29,240 bases of DNA from Bacteroidales bacterium UBA5762 (lineage in GTDB: Bacteria > Bacteroidota > Bacteroidia > Bacteroidales > TTA-H9): positions 1 to 29,240 of the forward strand of contig DIEY01000011.1 in NCBI GenBank assembly GCA_002418865.1, written 5' to 3'. The translations under genes and the position numbers were made by a program. A model generated the notes under the pieces. It did not search any database, was not told the origin of the DNA, and saw nothing but the letters and a program-made list of their open reading frames with translations. Of the stretch, positions 15,656 through 23,829 are shown in pieces (within the stretch, counting starts at the first letter, position 1; every line of letters begins with the position of its first letter).

Positions 15656-17170
15656 ATGAAAATCCATAGAGCATTGATTTCTGTTTACCATAAAGATAAG
15701 CTCCTGCCTTGGGCCGAAGCACTTTCTGCAAATAATGTAGAGTTATTGGCAACCGATGGAACTTATCAATTTTTAAATGAAGAAGGTTTTAAAGCGAAAA
15801 GTGTCGAATCGCTAACGGGTTTCCCTTCTATTTTTGGAGGCAGAATAAAGACACTTCATCCTAAGATAATGGGAGGGATACTTTTCCGACCCGACAACAA
15901 TAAAGATATACAAGAAGCTCAGTTGAACGAAATTTTACCCATTGACCTTGTTCTGGTCGATTTGTATCCTTTTGAACAGACAATGATGAGCACAAATCGG
16001 CAAGAAGAAATTATAGAAAAGATTGATATTGGGGGTATTTCGATGATACGTGCGGCAGCTAAGAATTTCAGGCATGTCTCTGTTATTGCTGATTCTATGA
16101 GTATGGATGAAGCTCTCGAGTGGTATTTAAAAGGTAATGGTTCATTCTCGGATGGACAAAGGCTGGTACTTGCCACACGTGCATTCGCCCTCAGTTCTCG
16201 CTACGATGCAGCTATTCTGTCTTATTTTAGCCAACAGACCGGAAGCTATCACCTTAGGATTGCCGAAGATCATTATAAAATGCTTCGTTATGGCGAAAAC
16301 CCTCATCAAAAAGGTATTTATTTTGGCCGTTTAAATGATTATTTTACTCAGCTACATGGGAAAGAAATTTCTTATAACAATTTGCTCGATATAGATACGG
16401 GTTTGAGTTTAATTTCAGAGTTTGACGAACCCACCATTGCCATCATCAAACATAGTAATTCATGTGGCATTGCTTCGCATAAAGAGTTGAGGGTTGCATG
16501 GGAAAGGGCTTTGGAAGGTGATCCAGTCTCGGCTTTTGGTGGTGTGGTAGTGAGCAACAAGCCCATTGATAAAGAAACTGCCTCACAAATCAATTCTTTA
16601 TTTATTGAGGTTATTATGGCTCCTGCATTTGAAAATGAGGCGCTACAAATGTTAAAATCTCGCAAAAACAGAGTAATTTTGCAAATTACTGGAAAAAGTT
16701 TGCCCGATCATCTATACCGTACGGCTGCAGGAGGTTTTTTAATGCAAGACAGAGATAAATTTCCCGATGACCCTCAGCAGTGGGAATGCAAAACTCATAA
16801 CGAGCCCACTGCAGCCCAAATAGAAGATATGTTGTTTGCCAATAAGATAGTAAAACATTTAAAATCGAATGCTATTGCCTTGGTAAAGAAAAAACAACTT
16901 ATTGGTATGGGAGCCGGGCAAACTTCAAGAGTGGATGCATTGCGCTTTGCAATTGAAAAGAGCCGTAATTTTGGCTTCGACCTTCGGGGAGCGGTAATGG
17001 CCTCTGACGCCTTCTTCCCATTTGCCGATTCTGTTGAATTAGCTCATGAAGCAGGCATAGATGCTATAATTCAACCCGGAGGATCTATCAAGGATCAGGA
17101 AAGCATAGATTTTTGCAACCAAAATGATATGGTGATGATTTTTACTGGTATTCGACATTTTAAACATTAA
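15656..17170 (+). CDS. purH: Bifunctional AICAR transformylase / IMP cyclohydrolase
   Basis: Catalyses the last two steps of de novo IMP synthesis. The 504 residues split into an N-terminal MGS-like IMP cyclohydrolase domain (about 1-195; ATDGT at 32-36, GRIKTLHPKI at 62-71, DLYPFE, IDIGGISMIRAAAKN) and a C-terminal AICAR transformylase domain (RYGENPHQ at 211-218, catalytic KHSNSCG with K265/H266, SAFGG). It ends in the usual TGIRHFKH. Length is near the family norm and no key block is missing. mreB starts 13 nt after its stop, so the purine gene heads a cell-shape operon, an order also found in other Bacteroidota. Confidence 0.96.
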   Translation: MKIHRALISVYHKDKLLPWAEALSANNVELLATDGTYQFLNEEGFKAKSVESLTGFPSIFGGRIKTLHPKIMGGILFRPDNNKDIQEAQLNEILPIDLVLVDLYPFEQTMMSTNRQEEIIEKIDIGGISMIRAAAKNFRHVSVIADSMSMDEALEWYLKGNGSFSDGQRLVLATRAFALSSRYDAAILSYFSQQTGSYHLRIAEDHYKMLRYGENPHQKGIYFGRLNDYFTQLHGKEISYNNLLDIDTGLSLISEFDEPTIAIIKHSNSCGIASHKELRVAWERALEGDPVSAFGGVVVSNKPIDKETASQINSLFIEVIMAPAFENEALQMLKSRKNRVILQITGKSLPDHLYRTAAGGFLMQDRDKFPDDPQQWECKTHNEPTAAQIEDMLFANKIVKHLKSNAIALVKKKQLIGMGAGQTSRVDALRFAIEKSRNFGFDLRGAVMASDAFFPFADSVELAHEAGIDAIIQPGGSIKDQESIDFCNQNDMVMIFTGIRHFKH

Positions 17171-17183
17171 TACAGATTTTTTT

Positions 17184-18206
17184 ATGGGTCTTTTTTCTTT
17201 TTTAACCAAGGAAATTGCAATGGATTTGGGTACGGCCAATACCATTATCATTCATAACGACCGCGTTGTAGTGGACGAACCAAGTATTGTTGCCATCGAA
17301 CGTTCTACAGGCAAAGTGATTGCCGTTGGCAAAAGAGCGCAAATGATGCATGGAAAAACACATGAAAACATCAAGACCATACGTCCGTTGCGCGATGGTG
17401 TGATTGCCGATTTTCAAGCAGCTGAGGTCATGATGCGAGAAATGATCCGCATGATACCCGAAAATCATAGTGTTTTTCCACAATCGTTACGCATGGTTAT
17501 TTCTATACCCTCTGGCATTACTGAAGTGGAAGAACGTGCTGTAAAAGATTCGGCCGAACAAGCAGGAGCAAAAGAAATTCGTTTGATTCATGAACCTATG
17601 GCTGCTGCTATAGGAATAGGCATTGATGTATTGGAACCTACTGGAAACATGATAGTGGATATTGGAGGAGGAACTTGCGAAATTGCCGTCATTGCTCTGG
17701 GGGGAATCGTAACCAACGAATCTATACGCATAGCAGGGGATGATTTTAATGATGATATAGAAGAATACATGAAAAAACAACATAATATTAATATTGGTGA
17801 GCGAACGGCCGAAAGAGTGAAAATTGAAGTGGGAGCTGCGCTCACTGATTTGGAAAATCCCCCAGCAGATTATGCTGTTCATGGACGTGACATGCTCACT
17901 GGAATACCAAAGGAAGTTAAGGTGAATTATGCTGAAATTGCCCAGTGCCTCGATAAATCTATCAGCAAAATAGAAGCTGCTGTGTTGCATGCTCTCGAAA
18001 TGACCCCTCCTGAGCTATCTGCCGATATTTACCGCACCGGCATCTATTTAGCAGGAGGAGGTAGCTTGCTAAGAGGATTGGATAAAAGAATATCCCAGAA
18101 AACTAAATTACCCGTTTACGTGGCCGAAGATCCTTTGCGTGCTGTTGCCCGTGGCTCTGGTATAGCCCTCAAAAACTTCGATAAATTCACCTTCCTCATC
18201 AAATAA
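17184..18206 (+). CDS. mreB: Rod-shape determining protein MreB
   Basis: Bacterial actin homologue of 340 residues that polymerises under the inner membrane and guides the elongasome. A short N-terminal amphipathic stretch (MGLFSFLTKEI) for membrane contact precedes the ATP-binding signatures: phosphate-1 loop MDLGTANT (13-20), phosphate-2 VDIGGGTCEIAV and the adenosine loop AGGGSLLRGL. HEPMAAAIGIG is also characteristic. Length and ends match canonical MreB. It sits 13 nt after purH and 35 nt before mreC, so the three are one transcription unit. Confidence 0.97.
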   Translation: MGLFSFLTKEIAMDLGTANTIIIHNDRVVVDEPSIVAIERSTGKVIAVGKRAQMMHGKTHENIKTIRPLRDGVIADFQAAEVMMREMIRMIPENHSVFPQSLRMVISIPSGITEVEERAVKDSAEQAGAKEIRLIHEPMAAAIGIGIDVLEPTGNMIVDIGGGTCEIAVIALGGIVTNESIRIAGDDFNDDIEEYMKKQHNINIGERTAERVKIEVGAALTDLENPPADYAVHGRDMLTGIPKEVKVNYAEIAQCLDKSISKIEAAVLHALEMTPPELSADIYRTGIYLAGGGSLLRGLDKRISQKTKLPVYVAEDPLRAVARGSGIALKNFDKFTFLIK

Positions 18207-18241
18207 TTAGAAGACTTTTTCTCACAACTCAATGAAGATTC

Positions 18242-19087
18242 ATGTACAATATCCTGAGATTCATTGGCCGTTATCATTTCTTTTTCCTCTTTTTATTGCT
18301 CGAGATCATTTCCTTTGCGCTCATTTTTACTTTTAATTATTATCCTCAAGCTATTTATTTCAGAGTGGCAACCTCTATCAATGGGAAAGCTCGCCAAATT
18401 ACTTCTTCTGTTGCCGATTTCTATAAGCTAAAGACCACAAACCGAGAACTTGCCATCGAAAATTCCATTCTGCGTACTTCCCTTCCTTCGAGTTTCCTTG
18501 CTATAGATACCAATGTTTTCTGGCATAATGATACCCTATACCATCAGCGTTACAGGTATATTACTGCCCATGTGATTGGCAATAGTATTAGTAAACGCAA
18601 TAATTACATAATGATTGACAAAGGGAAACAAAATGGAGTAGACATTGATATGGGAGTTATTGGCCCTATGGGCGTGGTAGGTATCGTAGTAGCTGTCTCT
18701 GACCATTTTGCCTCAGTTATGCCTATATTACATAGTGCCACTATGATTAGTGCAAAAATTAAAAAGAATAATGAGCTTACCTCGGTTGTGTGGAAGGGAG
18801 GCAATCCTTTTAAAGCTAGCTTAATCAATCTTCCTGGTCAAGTCAATATTTCAAAAGGAGATAGTGTAGTTACAAGTGGTTATTCTTTGATTTTTCCTGA
18901 AGGCATTCTTATTGGCACTATTGATAAATTTCATCTTAATACCGATGATAATTATTACGATGCCGATATTTTGCTTAGCACAAGATTTAGTAGCCTAACG
19001 TATGTTTATGTGGTTCAAAATATTTTGAAAGATGAACAAATCCTACTTTTAAAAAAATCAGATGAAATTATCCCTACAGAAAAATGA
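18242..19087 (+). CDS. mreC: Rod-shape determining protein MreC
   Basis: Bitopic elongasome protein of 281 residues linking MreB to periplasmic peptidoglycan synthases. One N-terminal TM helix (about 11-32) is followed by a predicted coiled coil (about 50-80, KLKTTNRELAIENSILR) and a periplasmic beta-rich domain. That domain carries MIDKGKQNGVDIDMGVIGPMGVVG (about 121-144) and GDSVVTSGYSLIFPEGILIGTI, the two family signatures. It is complete. No mreD follows, which is unusual for this operon; about 150 bp of AT-rich spacer leads to an unrelated peptidase. Confidence 0.93.
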   Translation: MYNILRFIGRYHFFFLFLLLEIISFALIFTFNYYPQAIYFRVATSINGKARQITSSVADFYKLKTTNRELAIENSILRTSLPSSFLAIDTNVFWHNDTLYHQRYRYITAHVIGNSISKRNNYIMIDKGKQNGVDIDMGVIGPMGVVGIVVAVSDHFASVMPILHSATMISAKIKKNNELTSVVWKGGNPFKASLINLPGQVNISKGDSVVTSGYSLIFPEGILIGTIDKFHLNTDDNYYDADILLSTRFSSLTYVYVVQNILKDEQILLLKKSDEIIPTEK

Positions 19088-19116
19088 TACCTTTATATAA
19101 TTATAATTAACTATAT

Positions 19117-19152
19117 TTCAACACTTTATTAGATAAAAGGAAAAATGTTGAA
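19117..19152 (+). repeat. Inverted repeat downstream of mreC
   Basis: TTCAACA (19117-19123) pairs with TGTTGAA (19146-19152), with an imperfect inner CTTTAT/ATAAAG pairing that would extend the hairpin. It lies 30 nt after the mreC stop, where the operon transcript may end, but no T-run follows, so terminator status is doubtful. Confidence 0.3.
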
Positions 19153-19240
19153 GTTAGAGGGTGCGATGTCTGAAAAATAATTTCTAATTTTAGGCCTTAA
19201 AATTAACCTTTTATTAATTAATTATTCATTTATTAATTTG

Positions 19241-21127
19241 ATGTTTATGACTAAAAAAGTTTGGCTTACGCTCTTTTTAGCCTTAGGTTTTACTTTAGGC
19301 AGTTATGCATGCACTAATTATATCATTACCAAAGGAGCATCTGTTGATGGAAGTGTGATGATTAGTTACTCGGCCGATTCGCATGTATTGTATGGAGAAT
19401 TGTATCACTGGGAAGCGGCCATTTGGCCAGCGGGAAGTATGCTGGATGTGTATGAATGGGATACGGGTGAATATTTGGGGAAGATAGAACAAGCTCCTCA
19501 AACATACAATGTGATTGGGAATATGAATGAATATCAGGTATCTATTGGTGAGACTACTTACGGAGGTCGTTCAGAGTTATGGCATCAGCCAGGTTCAATC
19601 GTGGATTATGGCAGCATGATTTATATTGCCTTGCAACGTTCGCGCTCGGCCCGTGAAGCCATAAAAATCATGGTCGAGCTAAGCGAGAAATATGGCTATG
19701 TGAGCGAAGGTGAATCATTTTCGGTAGCCGACGCCAACGAAGCATGGATTTTCGAGGTGATAGGAAAAGGCAAGGAGATTCGAATTGATGCTGATGGTTT
19801 GCGCAAAGAAAGTAAGGAGTTTCAAAAGACTTTAAAACCCATGGTGGGCAAAGTATTTTACAATGATCACGATTTTTTAAAAAATTTAGAAGAAATAGCC
19901 GGGAAGAATTTTGCTGATGAGCATGGTAAGCGACTCATAGAAGAATATCAAAAAGGGGTAAAAGGAATGGTGTGGGTGGCTTTAAAAATTCCCGATGGAA
20001 TGGTATCGGGTCATGCTAATCAAGCACGTATAACTACTTTTCCACTGGCCAATGGAAGCACCTCAATAACATCTCAAAACCTCGAGAAGATATTAGATCC
20101 CCAAGTGGAATGTGCTTATGCTTACGATGTGATTTCGTTTGCCCGCCAGCGTGGTTATATCACTGATGCTGTCACCGACGAGAAATTTAGCTTCAGCGAT
20201 ACTTATGCCCCACTTAATTTCGAAGCTGCACGTTTTTCCGAAATTAGAGTATGGTCAATGTTCAATAAAGTAGCTCTAGGTATGGACAAATATTGGGAAT
20301 ATGTAAAAGGAAACATAAAATTTGATCCAGTTACAGGTTATGGGAGCAATCGTATGCCTCTTTGGATAAAACCCCAAAAGAAGGTTAGCGTGAGAGATAT
20401 GATGGATTTTATGCGCGACCATTTAGAAGGCACTGAGCTTGATATGAGCAAAGACATTGGGGCAGGACCTTATGGTAATCCTTATCGTTGGCGTCCTCTC
20501 ACTTTTACAGTTGATGGGCAAACTTATTTGAATGAAAGAGCTACAGCTACACAACAAACTGGGTTTTCCTTTGTTTCACAAATGCGTTCATGGCTTCCGC
20601 GTGAAATTGGTGGAATATTATGGTTCAGTGTCGACGACGCTGCAAACAGCATTTATTATCCCGTTTACTGCTCGTCGACTCGCGCAGCCGATAAATATGC
20701 CCGCGGCTATGGGAATATGATGGAATTTAGAGACGATGCCGCTTTCTGGGTATTCAATCAGGTGAGCAATTTCGTCTATACACGGTATAGAGATATACAT
20801 CCCGAGGTGAGAAACATGCAGGATAAACTCGAAAATTTTTATATCGATTTTACGCCCAGTGTAGATGCCTATGCCCTGAAACTCTATGAAAACGACAAGT
20901 CAAAAGCCATTGGTTTTCTTACTGACTATAGCGTAAATACTGGTAATAACCTTGTGATGCAATGGAAAGATTTTTATGCTTATTTGTTTACAAAATATAT
21001 GGATGGGAATATTAAGGTAAAAGATGGGAATAAGAAAAATCCTAAAGTGAGTCAACCTGGGTATGGTGAGCAATGGTACCGATACATCGTTGAGAAAGCG
21101 GGTGAAAAGCTACTGTATAAGCAATAA
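19241..21127 (+). CDS. Secreted C69-family dipeptidase (PepD-like, Ntn hydrolase)
   Basis: Exported peptidase of 628 residues from the ATG at 19241. ATG 19247 is an equally plausible start, and the TTG at 19238 is not needed. A Sec signal (about residues 1-23, KKVWLTLFLALGFTLGSYA) ends immediately before C24 of CTNYIITKGASVDGS. In peptidase family C69 this Cys becomes the N-terminal nucleophile after propeptide removal, so signal cleavage would expose the active site. Conserved segments include GETTYGGR, VADANEAWIFEVIG, SGHANQARI and the C-terminal ARGYGNMMEF region. The likely role is hydrolysis of dipeptides in the periplasm, for amino-acid scavenging or cell-wall peptide turnover. It is monocistronic: about 150 bp separate it from mreC and a strong hairpin follows. 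Confidence 0.92.
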   Translation: MFMTKKVWLTLFLALGFTLGSYACTNYIITKGASVDGSVMISYSADSHVLYGELYHWEAAIWPAGSMLDVYEWDTGEYLGKIEQAPQTYNVIGNMNEYQVSIGETTYGGRSELWHQPGSIVDYGSMIYIALQRSRSAREAIKIMVELSEKYGYVSEGESFSVADANEAWIFEVIGKGKEIRIDADGLRKESKEFQKTLKPMVGKVFYNDHDFLKNLEEIAGKNFADEHGKRLIEEYQKGVKGMVWVALKIPDGMVSGHANQARITTFPLANGSTSITSQNLEKILDPQVECAYAYDVISFARQRGYITDAVTDEKFSFSDTYAPLNFEAARFSEIRVWSMFNKVALGMDKYWEYVKGNIKFDPVTGYGSNRMPLWIKPQKKVSVRDMMDFMRDHLEGTELDMSKDIGAGPYGNPYRWRPLTFTVDGQTYLNERATATQQTGFSFVSQMRSWLPREIGGILWFSVDDAANSIYYPVYCSSTRAADKYARGYGNMMEFRDDAAFWVFNQVSNFVYTRYRDIHPEVRNMQDKLENFYIDFTPSVDAYALKLYENDKSKAIGFLTDYSVNTGNNLVMQWKDFYAYLFTKYMDGNIKVKDGNKKNPKVSQPGYGEQWYRYIVEKAGEKLLYKQ

Positions 21128-21167
21128 ATACCAGATGGTTATTGCTGTTAGATAGAATAATTTTTCG

Positions 21168-21216
21168 AGCTAATGTGGGAGGCGGCCGCAGGCCGCCTCC
21201 CACATTAGCTGTTTTT
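21168..21216 (+). terminator. Very GC-rich perfect 20-bp hairpin with T-run
   Basis: Arms at 21168-21187 and 21191-21210 are exact complements around a 3-nt GCA loop, and TTTTT follows at 21212-21216, so on the plus strand it is a strong intrinsic terminator for the peptidase gene. On the minus strand an A-run rather than a T-run follows the hairpin, so termination of that strand would rest on the stem alone. The stem core (GGAGGCGGCC) is far richer in GC than anything around it. Confidence 0.8.
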
Positions 21217-21220
21217 CGCC

Positions 21221-22036
21221 TTACCCTAAAGCTACATCTAAAAGCATCATCAAGGCAAAACCTATCATAGCACCTACGGTCGATAAATCGGTCTCATCCC
21301 CTAATTGTGATTCAGGAATTAATTCCTCTACCACTACGTAAATCATCGCCCCTGCAGCAAACGAAAGAGCATAAGGCAAAATAGGTGTAATGACCAACAC
21401 AAGATAGGCACCTAACAATCCAGCTATAGGTTCTACCAAACCCGATAATTGACCATAATTAAAAGCTTTTAACCTTGAGAAACCTTCTCGCCTCAATGGA
21501 ATAGAAACAGCCGCTCCCTCAGGAAAATTCTGTATCCCAATGCCTAATGCTAATATTAATCCACCCATTAACGTTCCTAAATCAGGATTATTAGTCAACG
21601 CTCCAAAGGCTATTCCTATTGCAAGCCCTTCGGGAATGTTGTGGAGTGTGATAGCTAAAACCAGTAATACACTTCTTTGCCATGTAGTCTTTATGCCTTC
21701 GGCTTTATTTATTGCCAAACCCATGTGCAAATGCGGTAAAATTCTATCAATGGCAAATAAAAATCCACCTCCTGTTAAAAATCCTAAAATGGCTGGCATC
21801 CACACTACCATATTCATTTCTTCGGCCATTTCAATAGAAGGTTTTAAAAGCGACCAGAAGCTTGCTGCTATCATTACTCCCGCAGCAAATCCCAACATAG
21901 AATTGAGAATTTTCTTGTTGATGGTTTTAAAAAAGAACACCATGGCCGAACCCATCGCTGTCATGAGATAGGTGAACAATGTAGCTAATAAAGCCAGTAG
22001 GATAGGATTATATTGTAATAAATTCTCATAATTCAT
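21221..22036 (-). CDS. ZIP-family divalent metal transporter
   Basis: Inner-membrane importer of 271 residues with about eight TM helices, the size of the ZupT/GufA bacterial branch. The metal-site helices are plain: LHNIPEGLAIGIAFG in TM4 (about 130-144) and IQNFPEGAAVSIPLRREG in TM5 (about 167-185), giving the His/Asn/Glu ligands of the M1/M2 sites. The first helix pair and the VVVEELIPES segment in TM7 also fit. Zn2+ is the usual substrate, with Fe2+, Mn2+ or Co2+ possible. The His-rich cytoplasmic loop of eukaryotic ZIPs is lacking. It is transcribed towards the peptidase gene and shares the GC-rich hairpin between them. No Zur or Fur box was recognised upstream. Confidence 0.92.
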   Translation of the reverse strand: MNYENLLQYNPILLALLATLFTYLMTAMGSAMVFFFKTINKKILNSMLGFAAGVMIAASFWSLLKPSIEMAEEMNMVVWMPAILGFLTGGGFLFAIDRILPHLHMGLAINKAEGIKTTWQRSVLLVLAITLHNIPEGLAIGIAFGALTNNPDLGTLMGGLILALGIGIQNFPEGAAVSIPLRREGFSRLKAFNYGQLSGLVEPIAGLLGAYLVLVITPILPYALSFAAGAMIYVVVEELIPESQLGDETDLSTVGAMIGFALMMLLDVALG

Positions 22037-22167
22037 AGTTCAAGATTTATAAAAATACAACCAAATCTCTGAAACTTCAACAAAACACTAATATGATTTG
22101 TTCTGTTTCTGGTAGTTTATAAATTAACTTATCTGTACCAAGTTTTTTTATTCGGGTTGGAATAGAT

Positions 22168-23652
22168 TTATTTTTTTAAAGGTAGTATTGTTTGCAATGC
22201 TTGGCGTAGTTCGGGTTCCTTTCTTAAAACAATGATGAAGAATAAGATAAAAAGTAATCCTTTTATTACAAGATTAAGCCCTAGCCATGGAAGATGAATT
22301 TGAGCCCCAATCAACCAAAATGCAACCGAAAGAGTAAGGTATAAGAAGAATTTGTCGAGACGGTAGGGGATAGGGTAATGTTTTTGGCCATAAATATAAG
22401 ACAGAAGCATCATCAAAAGGTAACAGCTAAAGTTAGCCCAAGCGCTACCCATAAATCCAATTCTGGGTATTAAAAAAATGTTTAATCCAATAGTAACAGC
22501 AGTACCAATTAGGCTAAACCATGCTCCGTACATGGTTTTGCCAGTAATTTTATACCAAACTGAAAGATTATAGTAAATCCCCAAAAAGATATGTCCCATC
22601 AATAATAGAGGAACTATAGGCAAGCCGGCATAATACATAGGACCAACGAAAAATTTAATGACATCCATAAATAGCATGATGCCAGCAAACATGCCAAAAC
22701 ATACAATGATAAAATAATTCATCACCATGGCATAAGTGGTGGGAGCATCTTTTTCTTTGGCTTGTCGGAAAAAGAAAGGCTCGGCTGCATAACGAAATGC
22801 CTGAATAAAAATAACAATAAATACACTGAATTTAAAACACATCCCATAAACCCCCAGGTCATGTATTGCGGTTTCGGGAGGAAGAAAATGTTTTAATAGC
22901 ACACGGTCTATAGTTTCGTTGACAACCCCAGCCAGATTATAAACTAGAAGAGGTAAGGCATACAAAAACATTTCCTTCCATAGCTTAAGGTTGATGTTAA
23001 AACTTGCTTTTTTGATAGTCGGCCAGAGCATTAGCAAAGTGGCAAAACTGGCCACCATGTTCGAAATAAATATTGCACTTACTTCGGGTTTCCCTTTGGT
23101 AAATATCCCCAGCCAAGTATATCCGTAATTATTAAATAAATAAGGCAGTAATAAAATGAGAATCAGATTTAAGGCAATGTTGATGAAGATATTTGCTAGT
23201 TTTATTCCGGCAAATGCCCATGCCTTTCGTTGCTCTCTCAACCATGCAAAAGGAATGGCGCTTAAAGCATCGAACCCCAAAATCAATAAAAAGTAAATGA
23301 TGTATTCTGTTTTACCTTCATAACCCAGCCATGAAGCAATAGAATCTTTAAATGTAAGTGTGAGTAAAAGGAATAAGAAAGTAGTAAGAATAATTGAATT
23401 GAATGCTGTACTATAAACTTTCTGTGGATGGGAGTGAGTTTCGGAATAGCGAAAAAAAGCGGTTTCCATTCCATAAGTAAGAACAACAGCCAGAATGGCC
23501 ATATAGGCATAAAGTTCGACATAGATGGCCGATTCGTGTGGAAGGAAAACCCTGGTGTATAAAGGGACTAGAAGATAATTCAATATCCTTCCCACTATAC
23601 TGCTCAATCCATATACTGCAGTTTGTCCGGCAAGTTCCTTAACTTTTCCCAT
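22168..23652 (-). CDS. Polysaccharide/lipid flippase (MOP superfamily, Wzx-like)
   Basis: Inner-membrane protein of 494 residues with about 14 hydrophobic segments in the MATE/MOP fold. The N-terminus (KVKELAGQTAVYGLSSIVGRILNYLLVPLYTRVF) is characteristic of polysaccharide-biosynthesis flippases in Bacteroidota, as are ETAFFRYSE (63-71) and RYAAEPFFFRQAKEKDA in the middle. Such proteins move undecaprenyl-linked glycans or lipid II-like intermediates across the membrane. No glycosyltransferase, polymerase or ligase adjoins it, so the cargo cannot be inferred from context. It is an isolated gene between the ZIP transporter and the histidine kinase, with gaps of 131 and 177 bp. Confidence 0.9.
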   Translation of the reverse strand: MGKVKELAGQTAVYGLSSIVGRILNYLLVPLYTRVFLPHESAIYVELYAYMAILAVVLTYGMETAFFRYSETHSHPQKVYSTAFNSIILTTFLFLLLTLTFKDSIASWLGYEGKTEYIIYFLLILGFDALSAIPFAWLREQRKAWAFAGIKLANIFINIALNLILILLLPYLFNNYGYTWLGIFTKGKPEVSAIFISNMVASFATLLMLWPTIKKASFNINLKLWKEMFLYALPLLVYNLAGVVNETIDRVLLKHFLPPETAIHDLGVYGMCFKFSVFIVIFIQAFRYAAEPFFFRQAKEKDAPTTYAMVMNYFIIVCFGMFAGIMLFMDVIKFFVGPMYYAGLPIVPLLLMGHIFLGIYYNLSVWYKITGKTMYGAWFSLIGTAVTIGLNIFLIPRIGFMGSAWANFSCYLLMMLLSYIYGQKHYPIPYRLDKFFLYLTLSVAFWLIGAQIHLPWLGLNLVIKGLLFILFFIIVLRKEPELRQALQTILPLKK

Positions 23653-23829
23653 CTATTTTGATCGATAATTACTTAGTTACACTTAAAAGAGTCAGTAACA
23701 TATATTTTGAGAGGCTTAAAAACTTTCTATTCTTGAACATGCTTTAAATACATCGGTTAGCAAGGAATGTTTTTATCTACTTTTGAATTAGGGTGCTTTT
23801 ATTTCCTCTGTTTTTTCATATTTTTTAAA

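Noticed and set aside
17487..17990. Minus-strand open frame of 167 codons inside mreB
   Set aside because: It lies wholly within a clearly identified mreB frame. Its composition (many Ser, Phe, His, Ile) is typical of an antisense shadow.
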